Positions 1-14,700 of a stretch of DNA of 64,000 bases are shown piece after piece (the stretch's first letter is position 1; each line of letters begins with the position of its first letter). Source of the stretch: Tyto alba. Taxonomy: Eukaryota > Chordata > Aves > Strigiformes > Tytonidae. The stretch spans positions 1,283,230 through 1,347,229 of the forward strand of contig NW_024881324.1 in assembly GCF_018691265.1 (NCBI RefSeq). Direction: 5' to 3'. The translations under genes and the position numbers were made by a program. The notes under the pieces are model-generated. The model ran no database searches. It saw only the letters and a program-made list of their open reading frames with translations, and had not been told where the DNA came from.

Positions 1-3000
1 ATTAGATTTAATTCAGGATTCTGCCAGCAACAGAAAAGATGGAGATTTCCATGGATTTCTGTTTTTCATGGAAATGTTTATTTGGGATGAAAAATACATT
101 TCTTAAAGGAATGCTGTGGTCCTTTTAGTTTTTTTGTTTGTTTGTTTGTTTGTTTTTTTAATAAAAAGCTGAAATCTGATTATTTCAATTTCAGAAGTAA
201 ATACTAAACCTTCTAAATTTCCTTTCTTTCCGTGTGGCTTTGATTTAGACAAAAAGAAACCCAGAAACATAAATAGTCAGATGTATCTTTTTGGTGTTTG
301 TATTTTTATTTGTAGAAGATGTATTTTAGGCTGGTTTAGAAGCGCTCCATTAAAATTCTTACTAGTGTCCAAGAAATGAGGGGAGAAAAGTATCACTAAA
401 CAGAGCCTCCCATTCACTGGCTGCTTTCAGCATGCTCCCAATTTAGTGATGTTGACTCCATTTTAAGATTATCTTTGATGTACTTTCCCTTTGAATAAAA
501 TACTATTTTACTTCTGCTATGACCTCTTTATTCCTCCAGTTGTCTTCTTAACACTGAGGCTTTCAGAAAAAGCAATCAGTTCAGTGGGTAAGGATGTGCT
601 GCGTTCAGGATGCTAAGGAGAGTTATGAACTTATGTTGAGTTTGGTTGTAGAATAATGAAATACAGTGGCTTCTTTTCCATATTGTTTATGCTGAACTTT
701 AAGAAAACTAATTAATTGCATTATGGAGAAAGTGCAGTACAAACTAAATGGTAACATGCATATATACTTGTATATGTATTGTGCTAGGCTTTGAACTGGA
801 AAATATGAAAAAAACACTCTATAAAAAAAAAAAAAAAAAAAACACAAAACAACAAAAAGTTCAAGCCAAAACCAAGCCAAACAGCAATAAAAAGGGGAAC
901 TACTTTAATTTGCATGTGTTAATCTGCCATTATGTCATGATGAATACACCAGAAACAGTTCTAGACCGGGACAAACCAACACTGGAAGGACTGCAGACAT
1001 GTGAGATTCTTAAAAGCATGCCATGGATTTCAGTCATGTTTCATCACCTCTTATCTCTCTAATTCTGACACCTTTCCAGGTTGTTGGGATGAAGTTATCA
1101 GATGTCTGCCCTGAGACCTCTAATTAATGATCACTTAAGGAATTTGGCTGGCTAGGCCTGTTTTAATTGTTTCCTAGCTAAAACTTTGGAGGGTGTTCTG
1201 ATCAAGATTCGGGTATTACTTGGATAACATACTTCAGTATTTGGGCAATAACCTGAACAGATATAGAAATTAATTTATTTTACATATAATCTTTTTGGAA
1301 AATTCACCCCATTAGGTGATCACCCCCCTGCCCAGTTATAAAGAGGGCTGTAAAATCTCTGCATATATCAAGACAGTGGTGTTTCTAGCATGTGGACTGC
1401 AGTTTTCAGGGAATAGGGAGTGTTTTGGGGATCAGCATGGCCTTTCTAGCATGCTTCTGTAAGGGGATCCTCAGTTTCTGTGAGGCAGCTGGGTGGAAAC
1501 CTCAGGTGAGTTTGTATGTGTATCATAGCAGCTTTCAGAGCTTCTTAATTTATGCTTTTGATTAAGGCAGCCCCCACAGGAGTCTGTTATCCTCCAGGCA
1601 TCAGGTAGGTTGAAGTCACCTTTTTTTGCTTCCCTGGGCACAGAATCTTAGCTGGTGGTTTTGAGCAGCACAGATGATGCTGTCAAAATGAAATCAGTCT
1701 GAATTAGTTTTTCAGACTGCGCAGGGCATGCATCTCAGCTAACACTTTGTTATTACTTACATGCTTGTTAATTCACAATTTTCAGGCACAAAGTACAGAA
1801 GGACCTGGCAAATTCTGCACAGGGGTGCAGAAAAGCTGGAGTGCCCGGTTTAAAAACTGAAGGCTGTAGCATAGCTGCTCGGTCCATTGAGAGGTTTGGG
1901 GTTTTAACTTAAAACATGTTTACTAAAGTACTTTTTCTTGAGTGGCATTTTGTGCTATTGGGGTTTGAAGGACACCATCCTCAGGGCTGTCCACCTGGAG
2001 AAGGTGAATGCTGGATGGCACAGCACAGCTTTGATGTCGTGAGGCAAAGTGCTGCTCTGTACTGTCCTATGGAAAATGGACATATTTTAGTATCAGGAAT
2101 ATCTGCTTGACCAACCCAGTTGCAAATTTCCAGGCTATGATCCAGTGGCACCCATGCTTCCTCCCAGTACATTCAGTCATCTCCCTCCAACATCCTCAGC
2201 CATCACTTGTTTCTGCAGTGATGGGGGGTACATCTGGAAAGGGAGGATAGCTGAGCAAGTGCCCTGAACACAACTGCCAAAATCAGCCTCTGTGTATTTG
2301 TTAGTGTGTAACATCAGATGACTAAGGTTTTCTGCTAAGCCTATTCTCCACCTGAGATCTGCTAGCAGAAATGTGAAGGAATTTAAGGAACAGTTTAAGC
2401 CTGCAGTTTATAAAAAGGGAATTTTTGCATTTCAACAAGAAAGATTATGAAAACATTGCTCTCAGTCTGAGAAGCTGATATTCAGAGTATTCTGAGAATC
2501 TGATATTTAGTCTCAGTTTCCCAGATGTGCTGCCAGATTCCTTAAGGAACCCGGCAAACCATGTGTTTTCTGTCACTCAGTGTCTATTTTTCATTTTCTT
2601 TTTTTACTGATTGATAAAGGTGATAGTGAGAGATACTGGATTTGTGGGGTTTTTTTCTAGTTATGGTATCTGCTCTATTGTAAAATGGCACTCTCAAATG
2701 TTGCTCAGGAATTTTTTTCTGGTATTCAAATCTAAACAGTACTTTAAATTGCTTCCAGAAGTTTACAGCTTCAAATTCATAATGTGGTCAGCTGGTCAGC
2801 ATAATGTCCAGCACAAAAAGATACCATTTTTTTTTTTTTTTATTAGAGAAATGAGGTTTTGAAAACCTGTTAGAAAGGCTATTAGAACCTGGCGCTGTGT
2901 GCTGTGCCGTTATGCTGCAACACAGAAGCCCCTGCACTAGCTGGGATGGGGTCCTCTCATTCTGCATTGCTGTGACCCACAATGAACGTCCTCTGCCTCT

Positions 3001-5204
3001 GATGGGTGGGAAAAAGAGAAAAGAGGTGGAAGTGGCTGTAAACCAGCCCATTCCCGTCCTGGAAAATGAAGTAGTTCTAACTCCTAGCAAACTCATCAAA
3101 AATTACATGTCTTATTTTACTACTGATTTGTTTATCAGTAAAAATGTATGCAGTGCTTTACAAAAAACAACATGAGCAGCTCTTTCCGGTTGCCTTCTAG
3201 GCAGCAGAGGACTACCATTCCCTGTTTTCCTATTCTGCTACACAGAGATAAGAAGTGCCAGATCATAAAACTGTACTTTCAAAAATGTTATCAAAAGTAA
3301 AATGTTTATTTCCTCATTGCAAAGTGTCCTGTTCTTTGCCTTCTGACTCTTGTTACAGGTCTCAGTCAGACAGACGAGATGAGGCATCTGTGTAAAAAGG
3401 TCACAATCACAATCTTATACTGCCAAAAGTGAGCAGCTCCATCACAATATAGTTTTCTACATAAAAGGTGTATATATGTGTATTTACTCCCTACAGCAGT
3501 TTAATAATTTTTCTTCATTAAAAAGATACTTAATACTGTGAAGAAATGTATTATAGAAGTCTTTCTGTTATGTAGCATGTGCAATATACAATAAAACTGA
3601 CAGCTATTTGCACATTTGTGTATCAAAAATCTAAAAAGATGGGGGGATTGTATTTTTTTTTAACACCATCTCAGAAGAAAACTGACATTTTCACTCATAT
3701 TAAAAAGAAAGTTTCAGTTGTTGATGAATTTTTTTCCCCCTTAGACTTTATACTTTAATCCAAGGAAAATATTTTTGATATTAGCAGAGCATGTGACTTA
3801 CTTTCTGTCTCAAAAAACTATGAAGCATTAAAATGTGTCAGCACAATGTTAGACTTGACATGTTAACCTAAAAGTGAAGAGCCAGTATAGACATGCACTA
3901 TGCCGTATCGTCAGTGTTTGCTTGTCTAGGATTACGTTTAAATTCTTTCACTGCCTGTCTCACCAGCTCAAGGAAAGGTAATGGTGCCTTGTTTACAAAA
4001 ACAATAATATCTAGTTAGTTTCTCATTAAAAAAACACACAAAGCAATTTCATTTTGTGTGTTAAAAATGAGTTCTAGTAATATGTGAAAAGTTTCCCAAA
4101 ATTTCCTCTCAATTAAAAGAATTACTGGAGCTGAAACAGAAGAAAAAATATTTCTATAAGCTAGAACATGCATTTAACATTTAAGTGAAGAAAGATTGTC
4201 CCTTTGTCTTCAAGTAAAGCACTAATGTAATGGCAATCAAAAGATAATAGATGCCATGATCACCATGAAAAAAAAATTTGCCTATTTTAGGCAGTGGCAT
4301 TTTTGCAATATGGTTACTGTATAGATGCCTAACACAGGGTAAGATATTTTACTGTGAACCCATTTGATACAATATAACAACCACATTCCTTTAAGGATTA
4401 AAGTATAACCAGCTGCATCTCTAAGGCCATCCATAGATAACAGCTTGAGCAAGATGTTTTGTTTAAAAAAAAAGAATTATAAATACATATTTATGACTTT
4501 GTATTGAAGAAATTTTAAACACTGTGTTTACAATAAGTATTTGGGGGCACTTAAAAAAAAAAAACACAACACTTCCTGAAATACAGTAAATCTGTAATAA
4601 TATTATTATTATTTATATTATTTTATATATTACATATCTAATACTATTATATATTATAAGTATATGCTATTATAATGTAATAATATTATATTATAGTAAT
4701 AAAACGGATTCCAGTTACATGGCATTCAATTGCACCATTGTCTAGGGTCAAAGCCCAGTTCTTCTGCTGAGAGATCAGTCAAATGGGCATTGGGAACAGA
4801 ACCTGTCACCGAGAGCCAAAAGGAGGAAAAATAAGAGTGGATCCTTTCCACTGTTCCCTGAGTCACAGGGCAGCTTTCCTCCAACCATTAATCGGTTGCC
4901 TTGGGCAGAAACATCTGCCTTGGCCCCTTTTGGGAGTGGTGGTGGAATTTTGATGGTGAACCTACACAATCAGTGACTCAGGGCCATTCCAGCCCCATCT
5001 GTGTCCTGCTTTGGAAAGAGTTGAAATACAGCCTTGCTCGGCAAGACCCAGGGCACATGAAGCCACTGAGCATGGTCCTTCTGCACCATTTCTGCTCCTT
5101 GGGACTGTCATTTAAGCTTTCGGACTCTGTGGGGTTTGGGTAGGTTCACACCAGATTTCATCTCTGTAAAAATCTGTTAGGTAATTTATTATCCCTGTGT
5201 CATG
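1..5204. other. AT-rich anonymous DNA, no gene seen
   Basis: I see no supportable gene here. Reading frames are short (at most about 105 codons) and resemble no family I know. Local low-complexity tracts include a (TTTG)n stretch at about 129-162, a run of 20 A at 823-842 and a TA-dominated stretch at about 4591-4703. A somewhat more GC-rich patch lies at about 4735-5150; I could not assign it to any repeat or exon. Intron or intergenic DNA is the simplest reading. Confidence 0.7.
4591..4703. repeat. TA-rich low-complexity tract
   Basis: An almost pure A/T stretch built from irregular TAATAATATTATTAT-like and TATATTATA-like words. No unit is repeated in strict register, so this is AT-rich low complexity, not a true microsatellite. 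It could melt easily or act as an unstable cruciform-prone spot, but nothing nearby suggests a function. Confidence 0.8.
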
Positions 5205-5700
5205 TTGGGCCCCTCACTACAAGAAAGACACTGAGGTGCTGGAGCGTGTCCAGGGAAGAGCAATGAAGCTGGTGAAGTGTCCAGAGCACAAGTCTCATGA
5301 GGAGCAGCTGAGGGAACTGGGGGGGTTCAGCCTGGAGAGAAGGAGGCTGAGGAATTTGACCTGATCAGTCTCTACAGCTACCTGAAAGGAGGCTGTAGCA
5401 AGGTGGGGGTCAGTCTCTTCTCCCGAGTAACAAGCGATAGGCGAGAGGAAACAGCCTCGAGTTGTGCCAGGGGAGGTTTAGATTAGATATGAGGAAAAAT
5501 GTCTTCAGTGAAAGAGTTATTAAGCATTGGAACAGGCTGCCCAGGGAAGTGGTTGAGTCACCGTCCCTGGAGGTACTTCAAAGACACGTCGATGTGGCAC
5601 TTGAGACACGGTTTAGTGGTGGGCTTGGCAGTATGAGGTTTTTGGTTGGACTTGGTGCTCTAAAAGGTCTTTTCCAACCTAAGCGATTCTACGATTCTAT
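5205..5700 (+). mobile_element. CR1 LINE, 5'-truncated 3' end
   Basis: This is the 3' terminal part of a CR1 non-LTR retrotransposon, the dominant LINE family of birds and reptiles. The sequence shows the usual order of landmarks: a 'GGAGCGTGTCCAGGGAAGAGCA' type region near 5240, 'GAGCAGCTGAGGGAACTGGG' near 5301, 'TTCAGCCTGGAGA' near 5327 and 'GGCTGCCCAGGGAAGTGG' near 5536. It ends in two copies of the CR1 terminal octamer, GATTCTAC (5685-5692) and GATTCTAT (5693-5700). CR1 copies normally end this way instead of in poly(A), and are heavily 5' truncated, as here: only about 0.5 kb remains. No target duplication is expected for CR1 and none is obvious. The family is certain in my view; the subfamily is not assignable by eye. 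Confidence 0.93.
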
Positions 5701-5704
5701 TTTC
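5462..5704 (+). pseudogene. CR1 ORF2 C-terminal remnant
   Basis: About 80 codons stay open in one frame before the octamer tail. The peptide contains the motifs [28 protein letters not shown] and DVALETR, which I recognise as the C-terminal tail peptide carried by many CR1 copies and often mis-annotated as host protein in bird and turtle gene sets. There is no endonuclease or polymerase domain left and no ATG-initiated gene structure, so this cannot act as an enzyme. The frame survives only by chance or youth; upstream, in the same element, stops interrupt it. Confidence 0.75.
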
Positions 5705-8700
5705 TAAATCATCTAAACTAAACTTAACAAGGATATTTTATGATTTGTCTTTGAATCCTGGTAGAAAATGTCCATATATTACAACAAATAGAAACTGAGG
5801 GCTTCCATAAATTATATACTGAGTTCTCAAGAAACATCATTCAAATTATTTTAGGATTCAAGACAGTGCAGAAGTAGCCCTCTTCTATGCTGATTTTGTA
5901 ATTGAGTTCCAGATATCTGTAAGAATGTCTTGAGAGGAGTATATTCAGTAAAAATTATAAATAAAGAGGGAAATATCTCCAAAGGAGGCAGGATGTGGCT
6001 TTGCCACAGAAATGTATGCCAACATTAACCAAGTAACTGCTATCTTCTGGGATCTTCTACTTCACCTAGTCCTGTATTAGCTATTGAAGGCAGTCACACT
6101 GTACAATCTATTTCATAAATAAGTTCAGATTCAGAAAAAGACACCTCAGTTGAGTAAGCATATATCATTCCAGGTGAGCTGAAAAGACTACAACAAATCA
6201 TCTGTAGACAAAGCATAAACCATTGCATAATTTACAGTGAAATGATACATTTATTCTATGCTTAATGATAGAAACCTGCAAAATATATTCCCCATTATAA
6301 CCCAGGGGTTTTTTCTTCTTGTCTCTTGCACCCTTTAGAACACACTTATAAAAAAAATCCTAAACAGATAAAGGTGGCAGGCTGATTTGTGTATCTTTTA
6401 CTCACTTTTGTATTTACAGTAGGACTAATGCTCTGGAGTAGCACAATAAGGCAAAAAGCAGATGTGACATATGAAAATATGGTAAACGTTCTGGATGGGT
6501 TTTGTGAAGCATACTTGCTGGATAGTGAGATGATACCTTTCTTAGGCCCGAGTGTTTACGGGCAAGGAACTGGCCTTCATTTTCAGTGTAGGTGGTTTTA
6601 CAGGTTGGGGCGCATTTTTTTCTTTTGCCTCACGTTCATTTGGCAAACCTTGACATTCATGAGATCATGCTCTAGCATTCAATAGTTCATCTCTATGGAG
6701 GAAAAAAGAGATTAGTTTCTACCTATTGCAAGGAATACAATTATACATATCGGATCGTGGAAGGGCAATACAAAATGTATCCCTTGGTTTGCCCCAAGTA
6801 GATCTGGATACCTGCATTAATCAAAGCATGCAGAAAAGTATCACGACTGGCTCCATAGCACAGTTCAACTTTGAAGAAGTGTAGGACAGCCCTGCACCCT
6901 GCTTCCCCCACCCTGTGGCCTCCCGCACGTCCCCTTTCTGTGCACTTCAAATAGCAACAGAGAAGCTGGGTCTTGCAGGTGCCACTGGAATCAGGCAGCC
7001 TTTCTGCAGGGACAGCTCCTATCCCTGCCCTGCAGGTTCCCTGGCTGCAGGCTCCCGTGCTCCAAACATCTTCCGGCTCTGAAAGACTTGCTCATTCAGA
7101 TTTAGCCAAAATCCCATTTTTGTCACTGCCACTAGAAGGATCTGTGAAGTTAGCTCGCTCCTGTTCTTCTCCTCCCTTCTTGTCCCAAACTGGGAGGAAG
7201 GCCAGAGCAACCTTACTTCAGTACTGCATTTTCTTTCTTTTTTTTCATTTGTTGTATTCTCTCTTGAGTCTGAAAACACAATGTACATTATTTATATTTT
7301 TGTTTCCTGTAAGCTAGCTTAAAAACATTAGAGCTAAATGATACTTATTCATCAGTTATTAATTCTTGGTTTATGCCTGTGGCACCTAGGGTTTCCATCC
7401 GAAAACAAGCCAAATTTACTTAAGCTCTGAGCTCAGGCAGAACTGTGCATTCTTGCTATAGTTATGGTTTCATCATTACCAAATTAGCTGTTAGTTACTT
7501 AAGTATAGGATGAAAAAAAGTATATTTCTGTGCGCATGCAAATCGTGTGAATATTATTTCTTCGAATTTACATGCTGGGGGAAGAAAACACAAGTTAGCT
7601 CTTCAGATATGATGGGAAAGGATGAGTGGTTAACACACAGTGATTATGCTAACGGATCCTGGTATTTTCAACCTGTGCTACATCACAAGATGTGCAGTTC
7701 AAGTTGGGGGCTTTTTGTAAAAACAATTTTTTTAACATTTGAAATACATATTTTTGATGTATGATTGAAAAGGTTTTTTATTTTGTGGGGAATTTTTTAC
7801 TGAAAATCAAATTAATCAGAGGGCAGGATTTAAAAATTGAAAAATTATTAAAATGGGTTTGAAATTGTGAGGGAACACTTCTGCAGTCACTGTTACAGTG
7901 GTGGCACTGGTTGAGGGAGCTGGTAAGGACAGACAAACGTCAACATTTCCTTGTTTGAAACTTCTTACAGGTCAATAGTAACTGAAAATAATTACATTGG
8001 ATTGCAGCCTCAGTCCAGTTCCTAGTGGACAAGTGTCCATGTCACAAAATCCACCATTGCAATTGGCAATAGCTGGCAGGCTCAGCAGAGAAGCCAAGGA
8101 TTGAATGGGCATGGAAATTAAACTATTCTCCTGCCCCTAATTGTGGTCCTTTCAAGTCATCGTTGAGGAACATTGTTTGGGAAAAGCTGCACAGTTGTTG
8201 GCAGTGCTGAACATGCCCTGTGGATAAACACAGCATTTCCATCTCTAGGGTCTTAATCTGGCACATTTCATAGTCTTAAAAGTTACACCAAATGGGGGGA
8301 AAGACATTTCTTTTTTTTTTTTTTTTTCCTGTTACAGTAGTAATATTTTCTTAAAAAATTAAAAACCACAGCTGAAATGAATACTGTCCTTCCAAAATAC
8401 TTACTGCCCTGTCTTCAAATATATTAATTAAAAGAATGGAGAAATGGTGTTTCTTTTTTTTTTTTTTTTTTTTTGTGAATCCAGTATTATTATTTGTGAT
8501 CACTATGTGTTATGGTCAAAAAGTAATCGTGTTGCTGAAATGGATTACCTAAATATGGATTACCTTGCATAAATATAGCACTGGTAGCCTAACTGATGTG
8601 CTGGGACTCTTGAGCTCAGGGACATGGTTGGAGCCATGGGACAATATGGGAATCAGACAATCATTGATTTCTTCTGGACTTCAGTGGGAACTTTTGTTTA

Positions 8701-11700
8701 ACATCTGAACAATTTTTATTCTCATTGTTCTGGTCTAATTCTAGTTGGAACTTCATATTAAAAAAAAAAAATCATATGAACACAATCAAACTTTAGTTTT
8801 CCCTTCCATAGAAATAAATAATGTTTGTCTACTGTTTTTTCCAACAGGGTTGTAAGATGTAAATAAATAAAATATGTCAACTTCCAACACACTAAAAAAC
8901 TGCAGCAGTTTCTAGTCTTTTGAGGGGAGGACTGCTGACTTTTTATTTTCTTTTTAGTGAAGAGTAAGAGGTATATAATATGGCTTTGCTTAATACTGGC
9001 CTATTTTAGTGGGTTTCAGCTAAGGTGACTTGTTTTATGGAATGTTTTTTTTAGGATGAACCTTGATGGGAGACACCTCTCTAAAGAAAGAACCTAAAAG
9101 ACCATCTTTCACCAGGTGCCTCAGCTTTACATAGGATTAATATTTTAGTGACAGATAGTATCAAACTATTTAAGTAACTATGGTCCAGATAAAGAGGCAA
9201 ATTCTGTCTGTAGTTGTTTGGGTTTGGGTATTAGTTTTTTTGTTTTTTTTCTTTTTTTAAATGCTGTTCAAAAGCTAGTAAGTACGGGTACACCCTGAAA
9301 TGTTGTTCACTGTGGCCTGTGCAGAATCAAGTTTTTCAACAGTGGGAAGTAAAAGATAACACATATGATGTTGTGCCTTTCACTGTGGGACCACTGCAGC
9401 TGCGTTGCAGCTCTTAGAAAACTCAGAATTGGAAATTGGTGACAGTTTCAGATGTCTTTTTAGCAGTTTTAGGAATTTACATATCTGTGGGTAGTCTTTA
9501 AGCTTTTCTGTTTACCCCCACCATTTCTTTCAAATCTGTAGTGAGATAATCAATTATTTGGCTCTCTGGTGTGAGTACACAGATGGAATCTGGCTACAAG
9601 ATGGACGTGTTGATGCACATGGATCTTAAGAAAGCACGGAGGCTAAGTTTGCACTATCAAATGAGGCTCTTAGTAACAATGAATCTGGAAATCTTCTGTG
9701 CTGATTCTCTATAGTAGTGATGCCAAGTCTTCGTAACTTCTTTATAAACTTTGTTAGGTACTATTTTTAGTGATGTATTTCTTTCTTCCATCTAAAGAAC
9801 TTAATTTCTTGCAGTGACACTACATTTGCCAAAATAATTATATCAATGCTCTGAAGACTGGTCAGTGACCCCAGCATGCCAAGCACATGTTACTGCTGTA
9901 CCCTTGGCAATAATAAGTACACAATTGCTGCTCTGCTCTGGAAGCATTTTGCTTTTTTCTCGTTATTTTTCTATTGGGCAGATGAGAGGATTCATATTGT
10001 TCTAATGTCTTGCTCATTTATAACTGAATAATTAAATTCATAATCTTCAGCTCTTAATGATACAATAATATATCAAGAAGTTTGCAAGTGACTTGTTAGT
10101 GGAACCAACCTCTAATTGAAAACAAGCTTCTCAGTGTTTGTGGCATAGAAGCCTGAAGCAAAACACCAAATTAAAATAAAAAGTTAAGGTTTATTTGTTT
10201 TTTAGAAAATGTGTGATTTATTGCTTCTTATTAGATACCAAGTGTAGAATCACCTGGCATATAATCGCTGAGCTTCATACCTGGTCTGAAAATAAAAGTT
10301 TTCTAAGGTAAATAATCAGAGAAGCTTATTTCAAAATCCACCTGGGTGGGTCTACAAGACTTAATAAATAGCATCAGCATGCCTCCATGAGACTTCAGTT
10401 AATTCAGTTTTCAGCACCCCTGACTGCACATTCACCTTTGCCATTGATACAGAGCCCATGCCAAAGAATAGTAAAGACTTGCCATAATCAACTGGCATTC
10501 AATATTAAATCCCCCAAGAGAACCAGTTCTTCTGCAAGGTCTCCAACATGCTGCAGAAGCTGTCCTCCTGCAGCACGTCCAAAGGACCAAAGGCACATAG
10601 TAGCTACCTCTTCCTGGAGGACGTGTGGATGAGCCACAGTTCTAACCAAACCAACTAGACCGACGTTTCCATCATTGAGTACTTACAAGTTATATACTTC
10701 AGTTAAGTTAATTGGTGATAAACCACATAGTTGTAGTAGTTTAGTGTAGCTGAATATTAGTAGTCTACATCCTTTTCTGATACCTGAATTTACTTTTATT
10801 TTCTCCTCTGTTTGCCCCTTTGGCTGGTAATATGCCCACAGAAGCTGACTGATCAGGCTCTGATGCAGAGGGTTCATTGCTTGCTGCCACTGTTGCTTGG
10901 GTTGGTTGGCGGGGGCCAGGGTTACCTCTTCTGTGTTGTCTCTCAGGAAATATTTTTGAGAAGCACAAATTTTTAATCCATGTTAAAAAAAAAAAAAAAA
11001 AAAAAAGAATCCTCATGTTCATGTTTGAGAGCTAGATAGAGGGTTGAGGAAGGTGAGAGAGAACTGTGATCTGAAAAACAAAGGCATGCTCTTCAGTTTG
11101 TGTCAACTGTAGCACACTTGTTTTCTTGCCCTTTCCTGATGTAGATGGCTTAAGATAATTTTCAGATCTTTGTTCTATCCCCATCATTGCTCAAAATGTA
11201 TATCTGCTGGCAATGAAGTTTTTAAAATTGTTTAAATATCTGAAATTGTGTTATATTCTTCTTGAAGGAGTACTAATTTTAAAGGCTGAAAACTCTGAAA
11301 CTTCTGTAGTGGGAAGACGGTACTCTCAAAAGGCTGTTAATGGAGATTTCTTACACAATTTTATCTGTATGATGTTGACTGAATGTGGTGCTAAGCTGAC
11401 AGTACACACACAGTTTGTGGACACAGGTACACATCATAAAATACTGTTATCATACTTGGTCCTAATTAGCACCTTTCATAAATGGCTCTCCCATGCACTT
11501 TACTGCTCTTTTTCCGCATTTCTTGCTTTGGGCTCAACTTGACTATAGCCAGTATTTTTTTTTTTCATGAATGAGATAAACATTTTATTAGACTCCAAGG
11601 TCTATGCTTTATTGTCCTCTTGTACTCCATCTGACAAGGCCAGGAGATTAATTACATAATAGACCCCTGCATGTTCCTCTTTTTTCTTTTGTCTGATGAT

Positions 11701-14700
11701 ACCTTGAGAATTGTCTCTGCATGCAATCAAATTTCTGAAAGACCCATTAAGGCAGAACTCTGCCTCCATCCAAGGAGATATTTTAGTGAAACTACTCTGT
11801 GAGATCAGATATAGTATTTGCTAAGGTTTTGGGTAGAAGGTAACATTTCTGATTCTAATTTTCTAGAGCCATGTATTTATGTATAGTGCTAACAAAGGGA
11901 ACTGTGTATTCCTTTTTACTTGATGTTTTGCAAGGAGTTGTTGACATTTTATGCACAATACTCCATCCATACACAGTGGACACCACACATTTGTGAATTT
12001 TTTCCCTCCTCAAATATAGGAGGAACTGCTGCATCTCAACAATTGCTATATGATCCGTATCTCAGAAAACTGGTGATTTTCTATATCACCATGAAGTTAT
12101 TGCTGGCAAATGATGGCAATTTAATTTGTAACCTATAAACATGTATATTGCACAGTGTAAGTGCCTTGGCTCTTATACCTTTTTATCCATTTGTTGCTCT
12201 GAGCAGCAAACATTAGTGGTGTTGTTGCTTCACTTATATTTGTACTACTGTCCTGTATTAATAATCTTATCTATTCAGACAGACGTATACTCATTTGTGA
12301 TTTAGACAACATAAAATCAAATGGCCATAAAATATGATAACAAATGGATGAAAATAAAGGTTGTCTATGACTTGCATTGTTCACTCTAATAAGAAAACCT
12401 GATGATGGAGGATGGGATTGACTAAGGAAGCTAGCAATTGAAGTGCCCATCAGCTGTGGGATGTTAATAGAAATTAGGCACCTAACTTCCTTGAATATTC
12501 CTAATTTATTTTGAAAAGCTTAGTCGTCACATTTAAAATCAGTTCACTAAGAAATTGTAAACATTACATTATAAAAAATTTTCTTCATCATACATCTATA
12601 TTTACCGATTTAATATACATCTCTCTTATAGAACCACCTTTTTATTTATTACAGTTTATCTATAACAAACCATGGTAAATATTTGAGAAAAAAATCAATA
12701 TTTAAAATATATAGATGTATAATCCCACCAACTTCTTACGGATATTGACCAGCACAATAGAAAAAGACATTTACAGTCTCTGAATAGATAATGGAGTATA
12801 TCCCCCAATGTAACAGCAGATTGCAAAAAGGAAAGATAAAACCCGAAGCACCCAATGAATTTGAAAAAGCCTATTTTGCTTCTAGTTCTATTATTTCAAA
12901 GGTTAAAACATTGAAATGATGTATAGCAGACATGTCCTTAGCAAAGCGAAAGATGTTTTCTGTTCTGATCATTCTCATTCCTTTGCATAACTTCCCAAAG
13001 GTTTTCACTGAATACAGTTTCATATTTGACTTTCTTCTTCAGACATGGCAACTTATGTCAAAGATCAGAAAAGCCACTGACATTGTCAATAAGATATTTT
13101 GAAGGCACTTGCATAATTAAGAGACAGTGTCAGCAAAATTAGATTAGTGAAGAACAGTGGTAGGGAAACTGCATTTGTTTAATGTTCCCAAATCTTGGTC
13201 CTATGGATTGACCAAGTCATACTGGGACCATATCATCCATCATATGATGCTCTCCATTATTTTTTAATACCTCAGATGTCATGCATGCTATCATGAAGTT
13301 AGTCAACTGCCTATTGTTGTGAACATCAACTTTTCAGCATCATTTACTCTGTAGCTTCCTTGATGGAGTTTCTGCAGACTATGATGATTTGCAGCTCCAC
13401 TATGATGTTTATGGGCTCAATAAAGAAAAGGTTCTAAAAAGATTATGGGCACTGAAAAAGGAAATACAACCTTTTCTGCAGGAGCACAGAGCAGAACAGA
13501 CTAAACATTTTTGGAATTTCTTGCCTGCCACAAACAGATGATGATTCCCCATAGACATTCTTACTCATTTTATACCCCCAACAAAAGTCTTTAGGGCTTG
13601 AATAAAATTTTCAGATATATAACAAGCCATCTTCTCTTTACACAAGAAGTTTGATGTTTTGTGGCAAGATCTTGGAAGACAGGGAATGTCTTAATTTCAA
13701 ACTTTAAAGAGCAGCAAGACATAGTTGTAACTGATATTTAGGCCTAGCTTTCACCAGAGGTATCAGTGGGCTAGTGCAGACTTCAGACATTCCTTTACTC
13801 CACGTGAGCTCTGCGTGATACTTGTCTGGTGTTATTTGCAACTGGAGAAACAGATTAGGGGAGGACCTAAAAACTTACCCTGCTACAGATGTAATTTCTT
13901 TCAGGTGATTTGGAATTTAAATTGCAGTTGCTTTTGGCAGTCTGACTACGTAAATTTCTTGCACCTTACTTTCAAATCTTTATATATTTTACTGAAAAAA
14001 AGCCCCCGTTATATTGCTTCTTGCATCTTCTGATGCAAGACTGACTATGATAGCTAAATTTACCTTCTGCACCATCCACTGTTATGTAAGTCAAGTTGCT
14101 GTGTGCTGCATTTGTAACAGGCAGTGCCACGAAGGAAGGAAATCTCAGTTCTGACATTCCTTTCCACACATACTGGGAGAAGGGAAAAATGCCTTTACTT
14201 GTGCATGGAGTTGTTGTGGAATATTTCTGAGATAAGCTACAACCAAGTATGTTTCTGCAGAGTCTATTTTCTATATATGATCATATTTAAATGGATCAGG
14301 TTATTCATAAGATTGTCAGCAAAGTTACGCTGCGTTTCCTAAGCTGGGATGTGATTTGAACTGCTGACACAGTGATCCTGAAGGGTGTACAATCATTTTC
14401 ACAAAAGGTCATGCCTCTGCGAAAGGTTTTAAGTGCAATGCTCTCCGTGATCTCTACCTTCGTGAATCAGGGTAGCAGAAGCAGCTAGAGGAAAGGTGAT
14501 GGGACCAAGATATCCTTCTCCCCAACGACTCCTACCTGCTGTGCCTGTCGGCAAGCAATACAGAGTGCAGACACTGTTGGAGAAATATCTCATCTGGGAG
14601 AACAAAAGTGTCTCAAATCAACCTCTGCAGCCTCAAGCGCTGTGGTGCTTTCCATTCTCACTTACATCCAAAGATAGGGGCCCAAGGCATTCCTGTATTT

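Noticed and set aside
4775..5143. GC-richer segment before the first CR1, considered as a retroviral or exon remnant
   Set aside because: No recognisable motif in either strand; could not be tied to any family.
5462..5704. Open frame considered as a small host gene
   Set aside because: It is the C-terminal peptide of CR1 and ends at the CR1 octamer tail.
10390..10640. Minus-strand words near 10520 resembling a LINE endonuclease 'LVLLGDF' block
   Set aside because: Only about 20 bases resemble it; no neighbouring motif follows in order, so I could not support a CR1 call.
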